Shown in pieces: positions 9,200 to 18,074 of a DNA stretch of 64,000 nt; position 1 is the stretch's first letter, and each line of letters opens with the position of its first letter. Source of the stretch: Pandoraea pnomenusa (GTDB lineage: Bacteria; Pseudomonadota; Gammaproteobacteria; Burkholderiales; Burkholderiaceae); contig NZ_CP009553.3 of NCBI RefSeq assembly GCF_000767615.3, forward strand, positions 2,046,001 to 2,110,000, given 5' to 3'. The position numbers were made by a program, and so were the translations under genes. The notes under the pieces are model-generated. The model ran no database searches, was not told the origin of the DNA, and worked only from the letters and a program-made list of their open reading frames with translations.

Positions 9200-10012
9200 A
9201 TGGAAGCGAGTTTGCGCGTCAACAATATCGAAGTCATCTACGACCACGTGATTCTGGTGCTCAAGGGCGTTTCGCTGACCGTGCCCGCGGGCAAGATCGT
9301 GGCGCTGCTCGGCGCCAACGGCGCGGGCAAGAGCACGACGCTCAAGGCGATTTCCAACCTGCTGCATGCCGAGCGCGGCGAGGTGACGAAGGGCACCATC
9401 GACTATCGCGGTGAACGGGTCGAGAAGCTCACGCCCAACGGGCTGGTCAAGCGCGGCGTGATTCAGGTGATGGAAGGGCGTCACTGCTTCGGGCATTTGA
9501 CGATCGAGGAAAACCTGCTCACGGGCGCCTATGTCAGGCACGCGTCGCGCAGTGCGCAGCAACAGGCGCTGGAGCGCATCTACGCGTACTTTCCGCGTCT
9601 CAAAACGCGCCGCAAGTCGCAAGCCGGTTACACGTCGGGCGGGGAACAGCAGATGTGCGCGATCGGGCGCGCCATGATGGCGCAGCCGTCGATGATTCTG
9701 CTCGATGAGCCATCGATGGGACTCGCGCCGCAGATCGTCGAAGAGATCTTCACGATCGTGCGCGACCTGAATCAGCGCGAGAACGTGAGCTTCCTGTTGG
9801 CCGAGCAGAACACCATGGCGGCGCTGCGTTATGCGGACTACGGCTACATCCTCGAAAACGGGCGCGTGGTGATGGACGGCGACGCGGCGTCGCTGCGCGA
9901 CAACGAGGACGTGAAGGAATTCTATCTGGGCATCGCCAAGGACGGCGCCAACAGCGCGGGCAGCTTCCGCAACGTCAAGAGCTACCGTCGACGCAAGCGC
10001 TGGATTGCCTAG
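9200..10012 (+). CDS. Branched-chain-type ABC transporter ATPase (LivF-like)
   Basis: The second ATPase of the importer has 270 residues, with Walker A GANGAGKST near residue 40, signature SGGEQQMCAIGRAM near residue 148, Walker B MILLDEPSMGLAP and a C-terminus that is somewhat longer and more basic than in LivF (ending SYRRRKRW). I use the ATG at 9200, where the LivF-type N-terminus (LRVNNIEVIYDHVILVLKGV) begins; the frame is open for 53 more codons upstream but that part has no family character. Confidence 0.94.
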   Translation: MEASLRVNNIEVIYDHVILVLKGVSLTVPAGKIVALLGANGAGKSTTLKAISNLLHAERGEVTKGTIDYRGERVEKLTPNGLVKRGVIQVMEGRHCFGHLTIEENLLTGAYVRHASRSAQQQALERIYAYFPRLKTRRKSQAGYTSGGEQQMCAIGRAMMAQPSMILLDEPSMGLAPQIVEEIFTIVRDLNQRENVSFLLAEQNTMAALRYADYGYILENGRVVMDGDAASLRDNEDVKEFYLGIAKDGANSAGSFRNVKSYRRRKRWIA

Positions 10013-10075
10013 GCAGCCCGGCAAGCGGCGCGATGCACACGACAGACCGTTAATCCCCAACGAATTTCCGTCTCT

Positions 10076-11314
10076 ATGAACGACTACTTCGACACGCTGG
10101 AAACCCGTGCGCCGGAGGTTCGCGAGAAGGCGCTGCTGGCGGCGTTGCCGGCGCAGGTCTCGCACGCGCGTGCGAACGCGGCGTATTTTTCCCAAGTGCT
10201 CGGCGATGTCGATCCGGCGGCGATCGGCTCGCGCGCCGCGCTCGCCGCGCTGCCCGTCACACGTAAATCGGATTTGTCGGCGTTCCAGCGACGTCATCCG
10301 CCGCTGGGTGGACTGAATGCGACCCCGATCGGCGCGCTCGCGCACGTCTACCAATCGCCGGGCCCGATCTACGAACCGGACGGTCGGGGCAGCGACTGGT
10401 GGCGCTTCGCGCGTGCCATGTTTGCTGCGGGGCTGCGCCCGGGCGACCTCGTCTACAACACGTATTCCTATCACTTCACCCCCGCGGGCATGATGATCGA
10501 GACGGGCGCGACGAGGCTGGGGTGTTGTGTATTCCCGGCCGGCGTCGGGCAGACGGAGTTGCAGCTCGAGGCAATCCGCCATCTGATGCCGGTGGCCTAT
10601 GCTGGCACGCCGTCATTCCTGAAGATCCTGATCGAGAAGAGCGAGGCCGCCGGCGTCGACATCGGTTGCATCCGTCGCGCAACCCTTTCTGGCGAGGCCT
10701 TGCCGCCGTCGTTGCGTGCGTGGTTCAACGGCCGGGGCATTACGGCGCGTCAGTTGTACGGCACGGCGGATCTGGGCCTGATCGCTTTCGAGAGCGACGC
10801 GCAGGCCGGGCTGATCGTCGACGAGAACGTGTTGGTCGAGCTGGTCGAGCCGGGCGGAACGAAGCCGGTGCCGGACGGTGAGATCGGCGAAGTGGTCGTG
10901 ACGAACTTCAATCCCGACTACCCGTTGATTCGGTTTGCCACCGGCGATCTCTCCGCGATAGCGCCTGGCGTCAGCCCGTGCGGGCGCACGAATATGCGTT
11001 TGACGGGATGGTTGGGACGGGCCGACCAGACGGTCAAGGTGCGGGGCATGTTCGTGCATCCCGGCCAGGTCGGCGAGATCGGGAAGCGGTACCCGGAGCT
11101 GGGGCGCGTTCGCTTGCGCGTGGAGGGGCGCGTCGGCGAGGATCGCATGCGGCTGCTGTGCGAGACGAGCGAGGCCCCGCCGGAGGGGTTGGCGGCGCGC
11201 GTCCAGGAGACGCTGCGCGACGTGACCCGCCTGCGCGGCGAAGTCGACTTCGTGGCATTGGGCTCGCTGCCGGCCGACGGCAAGCTCGTGGAGGACGCCC
11301 GGGCCTACGATTGA
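10076..11314 (+). CDS. PaaK-like AMP-dependent acid-CoA ligase
   Basis: The 412-residue product belongs to the phenylacetate-CoA ligase branch of adenylating enzymes. Visible features are YNTYSYHFTPAG (the PaaK YGLFTGG-type region), SGEALPPSLR, LYGTADLGLIAFES as the acid-activating motif, and IRFATGDLSAI with the ribose-binding aspartate. It closes the ABC operon 63 bases behind the LivF-like gene. With the FadD-like ligase at the front of the operon, the unit has two different CoA ligases around one importer, which suggests an aromatic or related acid as substrate. That part is inference. Confidence 0.85.
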   Translation: MNDYFDTLETRAPEVREKALLAALPAQVSHARANAAYFSQVLGDVDPAAIGSRAALAALPVTRKSDLSAFQRRHPPLGGLNATPIGALAHVYQSPGPIYEPDGRGSDWWRFARAMFAAGLRPGDLVYNTYSYHFTPAGMMIETGATRLGCCVFPAGVGQTELQLEAIRHLMPVAYAGTPSFLKILIEKSEAAGVDIGCIRRATLSGEALPPSLRAWFNGRGITARQLYGTADLGLIAFESDAQAGLIVDENVLVELVEPGGTKPVPDGEIGEVVVTNFNPDYPLIRFATGDLSAIAPGVSPCGRTNMRLTGWLGRADQTVKVRGMFVHPGQVGEIGKRYPELGRVRLRVEGRVGEDRMRLLCETSEAPPEGLAARVQETLRDVTRLRGEVDFVALGSLPADGKLVEDARAYD

Positions 11315-11468
11315 CCCGTCCGGCGGGGACCGTCGACCGATACCCGGGGGCTCGCGCAAGGCGCGATTCGACGGCATCTCGCCCATCCGAATGATTGGCT
11401 GTGCGCCGGAGGGGATTTCGTTAGAATCTGCTTTCGATGTTCGTATTCGCCAATTATCGGAGGCTGAC

Positions 11469-12596
11469 GTGCCAGGACTACTTCCCGATGTCGACCGCGA
11501 GGGACTCCTCGAATATTCGGTCGTGTACACCGACCGGTCGATCAACCACATGTCGCAGCGCTTTCAGGGCGTCATGCGCGACATTTCCGATGGCCTGAAA
11601 CGGGTCTACAACGCGAATTCGGTCATCGTCGTGCCGGGCAGCGGGACTTTCGGCATGGAGGCCGTTGCCCGCCAGTTCGCGACGAACAAGAAGTGCCTCG
11701 TCATTCGAAACGGCTGGTTCAGCTTCCGCTGGTCGCAGATTTTCGACATGGGCGGTATTCCTTCCGAGACCCTCGTGCTCAAGGCGCGGCCGGTCGAGTC
11801 GGGCAGACAGGCGGCCTACGCGCCCGCGCCGATCGACGAGGTCGTGGCCGCGATCAGGGCGAACAAGCCGGACCTGGTGTTCGCCCCGCACGTGGAAACC
11901 GCCTCGGGCATGATGTTGCCCGACGACTATCTGCGCGCCGTCGCCGATGCCGTGCATGCCGTTGGCGGCATGTTCGTCCTCGATTGCATCGCATCGGGCA
12001 CCGTGTGGGTCGACATGAAAGCGGTTGGCGTGGACGTGCTGATCAGCGCGCCGCAAAAGGGTTGGAGCGCTTCTCCCTGTTGCGCGCTGGTGATGCTCAG
12101 TGCCCTGGCGCGCGAGCGCATCGAGGGCACGACGAGCACGAGCTTCGCCTGCGATCTTCGACAGTGGCTGCAGATCATGGAAGCCTACGAGAAGGGCGGC
12201 TTCGCATACCACGCCACCATGCCCACGGACAGCCTCGCGGTATTGCGCGACGTGATCAAGGAAACCGAGGCTTACGGATTGGAAAAGGTGCGTGCCGAGC
12301 AGTTGGAACTCGGCAGGCGCATTCGCACATTGCTCGCGGCCAAGGGCTTCCGGAGCGTGGCCGCCGAAGGTTTTCAGGCGCCGGGGGTCGTGGTCAGCTA
12401 CACCGACGACGATGGCATCCGCACCGGCAAGAAGTTCGCCGACGCCGGCTTGCAGATTGCCGCGGGCGTACCACTTCGCGTCGATGAGCCGGAGGACTTC
12501 AAGACGTTCCGCATCGGCCTGTTCGGTCTGGACAAGCTCCATGACGTGGAAGGCGCGGTGGCGCGATTCGCCAAGGCGTTGGACAGCGTCGCGTGA
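11469..12596 (+). CDS. Class V aminotransferase (alanine-glyoxylate/serine-pyruvate type)
   Basis: A PLP-dependent fold-type I enzyme of 375 residues. The PLP lysine is in ISAPQKGWSASP and the glycine-rich phosphate pocket in VPGSGTFGMEAVA. Family relatives transfer amino groups between alanine, serine or ureidoglycine and glyoxylate or pyruvate. I use the GTG at 11469 because cggagg lies 5 bases before it; the N-terminus then starts with the conserved region before DREGLLEYSVVYTDR. A TAGAAT box at 11422-11427 could be its -10 element. It is separated from the ABC operon by 154 bp and followed by a VOC protein. Confidence 0.88.
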   Translation: MPGLLPDVDREGLLEYSVVYTDRSINHMSQRFQGVMRDISDGLKRVYNANSVIVVPGSGTFGMEAVARQFATNKKCLVIRNGWFSFRWSQIFDMGGIPSETLVLKARPVESGRQAAYAPAPIDEVVAAIRANKPDLVFAPHVETASGMMLPDDYLRAVADAVHAVGGMFVLDCIASGTVWVDMKAVGVDVLISAPQKGWSASPCCALVMLSALARERIEGTTSTSFACDLRQWLQIMEAYEKGGFAYHATMPTDSLAVLRDVIKETEAYGLEKVRAEQLELGRRIRTLLAAKGFRSVAAEGFQAPGVVVSYTDDDGIRTGKKFADAGLQIAAGVPLRVDEPEDFKTFRIGLFGLDKLHDVEGAVARFAKALDSVA

Positions 12597-12662
12597 TTGC
12601 CGGCGGGCGCGCAAACCTGTGCGCCTGAATCGAATGTCGTACAACCTCACGGAGCGGCAACG

Positions 12663-13040
12663 ATGTCCTGGAAGCCCGAAAGCTATCCCTCGATGAGCCC
12701 TTACCTGATCTGTCCGGATGCCGAGGCATTGATCCGGTTCGTCGAGACTGCGTTCGGCGGTGTGCTGCTGCGCCGCTTCGACCGGCCCGACGGTTCGCTC
12801 ATGCATGCGGAAGTCAGGATCGACGACAGCGTATTGATGCTCGGCGGCGGGGTGACCGAGATTGTCGCGACCGCGCCGCACATTCACCTCTATGTGCCGG
12901 ACGTATCGGCCGTTTTCGCGCGGGCTGTGGCCGCAGGAGCGACGGTCGTGCAGGCGCCGCTGCGCAAGCGGGAAGACGACGATCTTCGCGGCGGTGTTCA
13001 GGACGCCTCCGGCACCACTTGGTGGATCGCTTCGCAGTAG
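12663..13040 (+). CDS. VOC family (PhnB/glyoxalase-like) protein
   Basis: This small protein of 125 residues has the paired beta-alpha-beta-beta-beta units of the vicinal-oxygen-chelate superfamily. It resembles PhnB-type members: SPYLICPDAEALIRFVETAFG at the start, then a middle strand LMHAEVRIDDSVLMLG and HIHLYVPDV. The ATG at 12663 has ggagcgg upstream. Members bind a metal and act in isomerisations, lyase reactions or antibiotic sequestration; nothing here decides between these. A strong terminator follows. Confidence 0.85.
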   Translation: MSWKPESYPSMSPYLICPDAEALIRFVETAFGGVLLRRFDRPDGSLMHAEVRIDDSVLMLGGGVTEIVATAPHIHLYVPDVSAVFARAVAAGATVVQAPLRKREDDDLRGGVQDASGTTWWIASQ

Positions 13041-13094
13041 CCGTCGCCAGGCGCTCACGCAGGACAGTCGAGCGCTTTGTCTGCTCCCTCCCAT

Positions 13095-13120
13095 GCCCGC
13101 CGACTGGCGGGCATTTTCTT
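13095..13120 (+). terminator. Rho-independent terminator after the VOC gene
   Basis: A perfect 7-bp stem (GCCCGCC / GGCGGGC) with the loop gact is followed by attttctt. It separates the aminotransferase/VOC unit from the RpiR operon. Confidence 0.82.
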
Positions 13121-13152
13121 TGGCGCCGCGCCGATGCTTTATTTTTTTCCTT

Positions 13153-13181
13153 TTGACACTTTATTTTCGTTTACATAGTTT
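13153..13181 (+). promoter_or_regulatory. Sigma-70-like promoter of the RpiR/diaminopropionate operon
   Basis: A perfect -35 hexamer TTGACA (13153-13158) and a weak -10 TAGTTT (13176-13181) are spaced by 17 bases in a markedly AT-rich island of an otherwise GC-rich region. The small inverted repeat GTTT-actg-AAAC overlaps the -10 element and could be part of an operator for the RpiR protein. Confidence 0.55.
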
Positions 13182-13319
13182 ACTGAAACATAAGTTCCAA
13201 AAGCAGGATGCCCCGTGATAAGCGCGACGCAAACAGCGCAAGCGGCGCAGACGATGGCAGCATGCTGGGACCCGCAACTTTGCGCCCGCCGGAAACGGAT
13301 GGGCCGATTGGAAAACACC

Positions 13320-14180
13320 ATGAACGGCACGCTTCAAGACCGCATCCTGCAACTGCAAGACGACTTCACGCCCAGCGAGAAACGTCTTGCGGATGTGACG
13401 CTCGCGCACTTGTCGCAATTGGCGTCGTATTCCGCGACCGAGCTCGCGGAGATGGCGGAAGTCTCGAAGGCTTCGGCGGCGCGCTTCTTCAAGCGTCTGG
13501 GCTACGAGACATTCAACGAATTGCGCACCCGCATGCGCGAGGACGCCGACCACGGGTCGCCGCTCTTCGCGCTGGCGGGCATCTCCACGCCCGAGACGGC
13601 GGGCGACACGCCGGAAGGCGCCATGGGCGCGCATCTGGCGGCCGACCTTCAGAACCTCGCGCACACGTTCGAGCGCATTGCCGCGGCCGACCTGGACCGC
13701 GCGGCGGAGATCGGCGCGAATGCGCGGCGCGTCTTCATCGCGGGCTTTCGCAACGGCCGCGTGCTCGCCCAGTACATGTGGGCATTGCTTACGCAGGTGC
13801 GAGACGGCGTGCTGCTGGTGCCGGGCGCGGGCCTGAACCTGGCGGAAGACCTGGCCGACATGTCCGCCGACGACGTGCTCGTCGTCATGGACTTTCGCCG
13901 CCGCGTCACGCTGCTGCGCCCGATGGTCGAACACGCCAACCGCGTTGGCGCTCGCGTGGTGATCCTCACCGATCCGACCGCCACGGAGCTGCCGGCGCGC
14001 AGCGACATCGTGCTGCGCTGCGTGAATCGCACCGCAGGCATGTTCGATTCCTACGTTGCGGCGATGAGCGTCATCAACCACCTTTGCACGCGCCTTGGGC
14101 TGGCCCTTGGCGATGCGGCGCGCGAGCGGCTTGCCCACATCGAGCGCCTGCATGACGACTACGGCGACTTGCGCCGCTAG
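13320..14180 (+). CDS. MurR/RpiR family transcriptional regulator (HTH-SIS)
   Basis: The N-terminal HTH_6 domain is seen in the first 80 residues (SATELAEMAEVSKASAARFF as helix-turn-helix), followed by a SIS sugar-isomerase-type sensor domain (FIAGFRNGRVLAQYM, VVMDFRR, VVILTDPTA). Starting at 13320 gives 286 residues, the usual family size. An upstream GTG at 13215 with AGGA in front, and an ATG at 13299, are real alternatives adding 35 or 7 residues. RpiR proteins normally sense phosphosugars, but some control amino-acid or purine catabolism. Here the next gene, 45 bases on, is diaminopropionate ammonia-lyase, so local control of that operon is likely. Confidence 0.9.
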   Translation: MNGTLQDRILQLQDDFTPSEKRLADVTLAHLSQLASYSATELAEMAEVSKASAARFFKRLGYETFNELRTRMREDADHGSPLFALAGISTPETAGDTPEGAMGAHLAADLQNLAHTFERIAAADLDRAAEIGANARRVFIAGFRNGRVLAQYMWALLTQVRDGVLLVPGAGLNLAEDLADMSADDVLVVMDFRRRVTLLRPMVEHANRVGARVVILTDPTATELPARSDIVLRCVNRTAGMFDSYVAAMSVINHLCTRLGLALGDAARERLAHIERLHDDYGDLRR

Positions 14181-14225
14181 CCGGTATCGACACCGACAGA
14201 TCCATTCAGAAACCGAGGAGCACAT

Positions 14226-15488
14226 ATGACCCACCCCCTTCCCAATCTGCGCCTGCAGTGTTTCGCGAACCCGGCCGTCGAGCCTGGGGCGCGTTATGGC
14301 GACGCGCGCCGTGCCATTCTGGGAGGTGACGCGTTTGCCACCGCCGCGCGTGAAATCACGCGCTGGCCGGGCTACGCCGAGACGCCGCTCGTCGCACTCG
14401 ACGGGCTGGCGCGCGCGGCGGGCGTGGCGCAGATCCGTTACAAGGACGAGGCGGGACGCTTCGGCCTGGGAAGCTTCAAGGCGCTGGGTGGGGCGTACGC
14501 CGTGAGTCGCCTGCTGATCCGCGAAATCGAAGCCCGCACGGGGCAACAGGGCGTGAGCGTGGCCGACCTGCTCTCGGGACGCTTCGCCGATCTGACCCGC
14601 ACGCTGTGCGTGACGTGCGCCACCGATGGCAACCACGGGCGCTCGGTGGCATGGGGGGCGCAGCGCTTCGGCTGCCAGTGCGTGATCTACGTGCACGCGA
14701 CGGTCAGCCAGGGGCGCGTCGACGCCATTGCGCATTACGGCGCCGAGGTCGTGCGCACGGCGGGCAACTACGACGACGCGGTGCGCCAGGCCGCCGACGA
14801 CGCTTCGCGCCTGGGCCGCTTCGTGGTATCGGACACGTCGTACCCCGGCTACATGGAGGTGCCCAAGGACGTGATGCAGGGCTACGCTGTCATGGCCGAC
14901 GAAGCGCTGCGCCAGTTCCGCGACGCGACGGGGCAGCTGCCGACGCACGTATTCCTGCAAGGCGGCGTGGGCGGCCTGGCCGCTGCCGTGCTCGCCCATT
15001 TCTGGGAAACGCTCGAAGTGCGCGGCGAGGCACGTCCGAGATTCGTCGTGGTCGAGCCGGACAAGGCCGCATGTCTTTACGAGAGCGCGCGCGCCGGGGA
15101 ACCGGTGGCCGTGCATGGCGAGCTCGATACGGTGATGGCCGGGTTGGCCTGTGGCGAGGTGTCGTTGCTGGCGTGGGAGATCCTGCGCCCGGGCGCGCAC
15201 GCGTTTCTGACCATCGACGACGCCTCTGCGCTGGAGACGATGCGCATGCTCGCGCAAGGCCGCTTCGGCGACGCGCCGATGGTCGCCGGCGAATCGGCCG
15301 TGGCCGGGCTGGCCGGGTGCCTGGGCGCTGCCGCCGATGCGCACGCGCGGGCCGAACTGGGGCTCGATGCCTCGAGCCGCGTGCTGGTCTTCGGCAGCGA
15401 AGGCGCCACGGATCCGGTGCTGTTCGAGACGATCGTCGGCATGCCTGCCGAAGCCGTGACAGCGGCTGCCGTCAAGCGGGCCGCATAG
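14226..15488 (+). CDS. dpaL: Diaminopropionate ammonia-lyase
   Basis: A PLP fold-type II enzyme of 420 residues that converts D- or L-2,3-diaminopropionate to pyruvate and two ammonia. The PLP lysine is K85 in GLGSFKALGGAYAV, followed by the diagnostic TDGNHGRSVAWGAQRFG and the glycine loop FLQGGVGGLAAAV. Its length and these motifs match the E. coli YgeX family rather than threonine dehydratase. In enterobacteria ygeX stands next to ygeY and hyuA; here a YgeY-like M20 peptidase is also in the same run of genes, which supports the assignment. Confidence 0.93.
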   Translation: MTHPLPNLRLQCFANPAVEPGARYGDARRAILGGDAFATAAREITRWPGYAETPLVALDGLARAAGVAQIRYKDEAGRFGLGSFKALGGAYAVSRLLIREIEARTGQQGVSVADLLSGRFADLTRTLCVTCATDGNHGRSVAWGAQRFGCQCVIYVHATVSQGRVDAIAHYGAEVVRTAGNYDDAVRQAADDASRLGRFVVSDTSYPGYMEVPKDVMQGYAVMADEALRQFRDATGQLPTHVFLQGGVGGLAAAVLAHFWETLEVRGEARPRFVVVEPDKAACLYESARAGEPVAVHGELDTVMAGLACGEVSLLAWEILRPGAHAFLTIDDASALETMRMLAQGRFGDAPMVAGESAVAGLAGCLGAAADAHARAELGLDASSRVLVFGSEGATDPVLFETIVGMPAEAVTAAAVKRAA

Positions 15489-15504
15489 CCGCATAAAGGC
15501 ACAA

Positions 15505-15552
15505 GCGCATCAACGCATCAACGCATCAGCGAATTCAGGGCACGAACGCATC
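15505..15552 (+). repeat. 8-bp tandem repeat just upstream of a start codon
   Basis: Three near-identical 8-bp units (GCGCATCA, ACGCATCA, ACGCATCA) lie at 15505-15528 and one more ACGCATCA at 15545-15552 directly abuts the ATG of the next gene. No good Shine-Dalgarno sequence lies in the expected place (caggg is 13 bases away), so changes in copy number could influence translation. Confidence 0.7.
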
Positions 15553-16836
15553 ATGAGCATGCTTTTCAACACTTCCGGGGCTGGCGCAGTGGCGGCGGAC
15601 CCGAATATGCCGCCGGTCCCCCGTATCGACTTGCCGCGCCTGCTCGGGCGTATCGCCGCGCTGGCGCAAGTCGGCGCGATCGACGGAGGCGGTTGCTGCC
15701 GCCTGGCACTGAGCGACGCCGACGGCGAAGGTCGCCGTCTCGTCGAGGGCTGGATGCGCGAGCTCGGGCTCGCGGTGAGCGTGGACGCCATCGGCAATGT
15801 CGTGGGTGTGCGCGCGGGAAGCGAGGCCGGCCCGCCTGTGATGACCGGCTCGCACATCGACACCGTTCGAACGGGCGGGCGATACGACGGCAACCTCGGC
15901 GTGCTTGCCGGCCTGGAGGTCATTGCGTCGCTCAACGATGCAGGCATCGTCACGCGTCGCCCGCTCGCGGTGGCCTTCTTCACGAACGAGGAGGGTGCCC
16001 GTTTCTCGCCGGACATGATGGGCAGTCTCGTCTACGTGGGCGGCATGCCGCTCGACGAAGCGCTCGACACGGTGGGGATCGACGGCACGTCCGTGCGCGA
16101 GAACCTCACGCGCATCGGGTTCGACGGCACGCATGCGGTCGGCGCGCCCGACGTCCACGCGTTCGTTGAACTGCATGTGGAGCAGGGGCCGGTGCTGGAG
16201 CACGAGGGCGTCACGATCGGCGCGGTCACGGGCGTGCAGGGCATTCACTGGACCGAGTTCACGGTCGAGGGCGTGTCGAATCATGCCGGCACCACGCCGA
16301 TGCGCATGCGTCATGACGCGGGCCACGCCGCCTACGCGATCGCCGCGTACGCACGCGACGTGGCCCGCGAACTGGGGGGCGCGCAGCTGGCGACCGTTGG
16401 CCATGTCACGGTGTCGCCCAATCTGGTCAACGTGATTCCGAACCGGGCCGTCTTCACTGTCGACCTGCGCAACACCGACGGCGATGCGCTCGCCGAGGCC
16501 GTGCGCCGTGTCTTCGCGAAGGCCGACGCCGTGGCCGAGGCCGAAGGCGTTCGCATCACACGACGCTCGCTGGCGGATTTCGCTCCGGTGCAGTTCGACG
16601 AACGCATCGTCGAGCGGGTGGAGGCGCTCGCACGAGAGCGCGGCCACTCGGTGCGCCGCATGCCCAGCGGTGCGGGGCACGACGCGCAGATGCTCGCGCG
16701 GGTCTGCCCTGCCGGGATGATTTTCGTGCCGAGCGTGAAGGGCCTGTCGCACAACGTTGCCGAATTCACCCACGACGCCGATATCGACGCCGGGGCCAAT
16801 CTGCTGCTCGCGCTCATGACGGAACTTGCCGCCTGA
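15553..16836 (+). CDS. Zn-dependent hydrolase of the allantoate amidohydrolase / N-carbamoyl-L-amino-acid hydrolase family
   Basis: The 427-residue M20-fold enzyme has metal ligands visible in TGSHIDTVRTGGRYDGNLG (His and Asp) and FFTNEEGARF (the acidic pair), and the dimerisation-domain region LHVEQGPVLE. Known members hydrolyse allantoate, ureidoglycolate, beta-ureidopropionate or N-carbamoyl-L-amino acids, releasing ammonia and CO2. It stands between the diaminopropionate lyase and an N-carbamoyl-D-amino-acid hydrolase homologue. No hydantoinase is present in the window, so the carbamoyl substrate would have to come from outside or from elsewhere in the genome. Exact specificity is not decidable. 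Confidence 0.9.
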   Translation: MSMLFNTSGAGAVAADPNMPPVPRIDLPRLLGRIAALAQVGAIDGGGCCRLALSDADGEGRRLVEGWMRELGLAVSVDAIGNVVGVRAGSEAGPPVMTGSHIDTVRTGGRYDGNLGVLAGLEVIASLNDAGIVTRRPLAVAFFTNEEGARFSPDMMGSLVYVGGMPLDEALDTVGIDGTSVRENLTRIGFDGTHAVGAPDVHAFVELHVEQGPVLEHEGVTIGAVTGVQGIHWTEFTVEGVSNHAGTTPMRMRHDAGHAAYAIAAYARDVARELGGAQLATVGHVTVSPNLVNVIPNRAVFTVDLRNTDGDALAEAVRRVFAKADAVAEAEGVRITRRSLADFAPVQFDERIVERVEALARERGHSVRRMPSGAGHDAQMLARVCPAGMIFVPSVKGLSHNVAEFTHDADIDAGANLLLALMTELAA

Positions 16837-16924
16837 ACCCGCCGCAGCCGCACCACCCCTGGAGGAGGCGTCCGGTACGCCGGACGCGCAGGGTTTCGAA
16901 GAGATTCATCAAGGAGATAACGTC

Positions 16925-17863
16925 ATGTCCCGTATCGTCAACGTCGCCGCCGCGCAGCTCGGACCCATCCAGCGCGCCGATTCCCGTGCCGACGTGATGG
17001 AGCGCCTGCTCGCTCACCTGCACAACGCGCACGCGATGGGCTGCCATCTCGTCGTCTTCCCCGAACTGGCGCTCACGACCTTCTTCCCGCGCTGGTACAT
17101 GGAAGATCCGGCCGAGATCGATGCCTTCTACGAGCGCGAAATGCCTGGCCCGCAAACGCAGGTGCTATTCGACACGGCCAGACGCCTGGGCATCGGGTTC
17201 TATCTCGGCTACGCCGAAATCGCGCTCGACGACGCCGGTTGTCCGCATCGCTTCAATACGTCGATCCTGGTCGGCGCCGACGGCGGCATCATCGGCAGGT
17301 ATCGCAAGGTGCACCTGCCGGGCCATGCGGAGAACGAGCCGTGGCGCGCGTTCCAGCACCTGGAGAAGTACTACTTTGAACCGGGCGATGCGTTCGGTGT
17401 GTGGCGCGGCTTCGGCGGCGTGATGGGCATGGCCCTGTGCAATGACCGTCGCTGGTCGGAGACCTATCGCGTGATGGGCCTGCAGGGCGTGGAGATGATC
17501 CTGCTCGGCTATAACACGCCGGTTCACAATCCGCCCGCGCCGGAACACGACGATCTGTCGATGTTCCACAACCAGTTGGTCATGCAGGCCGGCGCGTACC
17601 AGAACGGCACGTGGGTGGTCGGTGTGGCCAAGGCGGGCAAGGAAGAGGACTGCGAGATGATCGGCGGGAGCTGCATCATCGCGCCCTCGGGCGAAGTGGT
17701 GGCCGCCTGTTCGACCAAGGGCGACGAGCTGGCCATCGCGCGCTGCGACCTCGACCTGTGCAACTCGTACAAGAGCACGACCTTCAATTTTGCAAAGCAC
17801 CGCCGTCCCGAGGCGTATCGCATGATCGTCGAACGACGCGGCGCCGTGGTTCCGCAGGCGTGA
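16925..17863 (+). CDS. N-carbamoyl-D-amino-acid hydrolase (nitrilase superfamily)
   Basis: A 312-residue nitrilase-fold enzyme. The catalytic triad is readable: glutamate 47 in VVFPELAL, lysine 128 in GRYRKVHLPGH and cysteine 172 in ALCNDRRWSE, very close to the E47/K127/C172 described for Agrobacterium D-carbamoylase; the overall length (about 304) also matches. The reaction removes the carbamoyl group from N-carbamoyl-D-amino acids. The ATG at 16925 follows aaggag at 8 bases; the frame extends upstream only into the preceding gene. Its neighbours make a nitrogen-salvage role likely. Confidence 0.92.
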   Translation: MSRIVNVAAAQLGPIQRADSRADVMERLLAHLHNAHAMGCHLVVFPELALTTFFPRWYMEDPAEIDAFYEREMPGPQTQVLFDTARRLGIGFYLGYAEIALDDAGCPHRFNTSILVGADGGIIGRYRKVHLPGHAENEPWRAFQHLEKYYFEPGDAFGVWRGFGGVMGMALCNDRRWSETYRVMGLQGVEMILLGYNTPVHNPPAPEHDDLSMFHNQLVMQAGAYQNGTWVVGVAKAGKEEDCEMIGGSCIIAPSGEVVAACSTKGDELAIARCDLDLCNSYKSTTFNFAKHRRPEAYRMIVERRGAVVPQA

Positions 17864-18074
17864 GCGCCCGCGCCCAGGGCGCAGGACGCGCAGGCGTCTG
17901 ACACGGAGGCACGCGGCAGGCACCGCGACGTCTCCCGGTTCATCCCAACCCCCATCACAGCCATGCAGGCCGCGAGGCCCGCAGGGGAACGTGTTGCCCG
18001 AAGCTTATGCCGAAGTCTTCGTGCGCATCACGCCTGGCCAACAGTTCGTCACGATATTTTTCGCGCTGGAGCCT

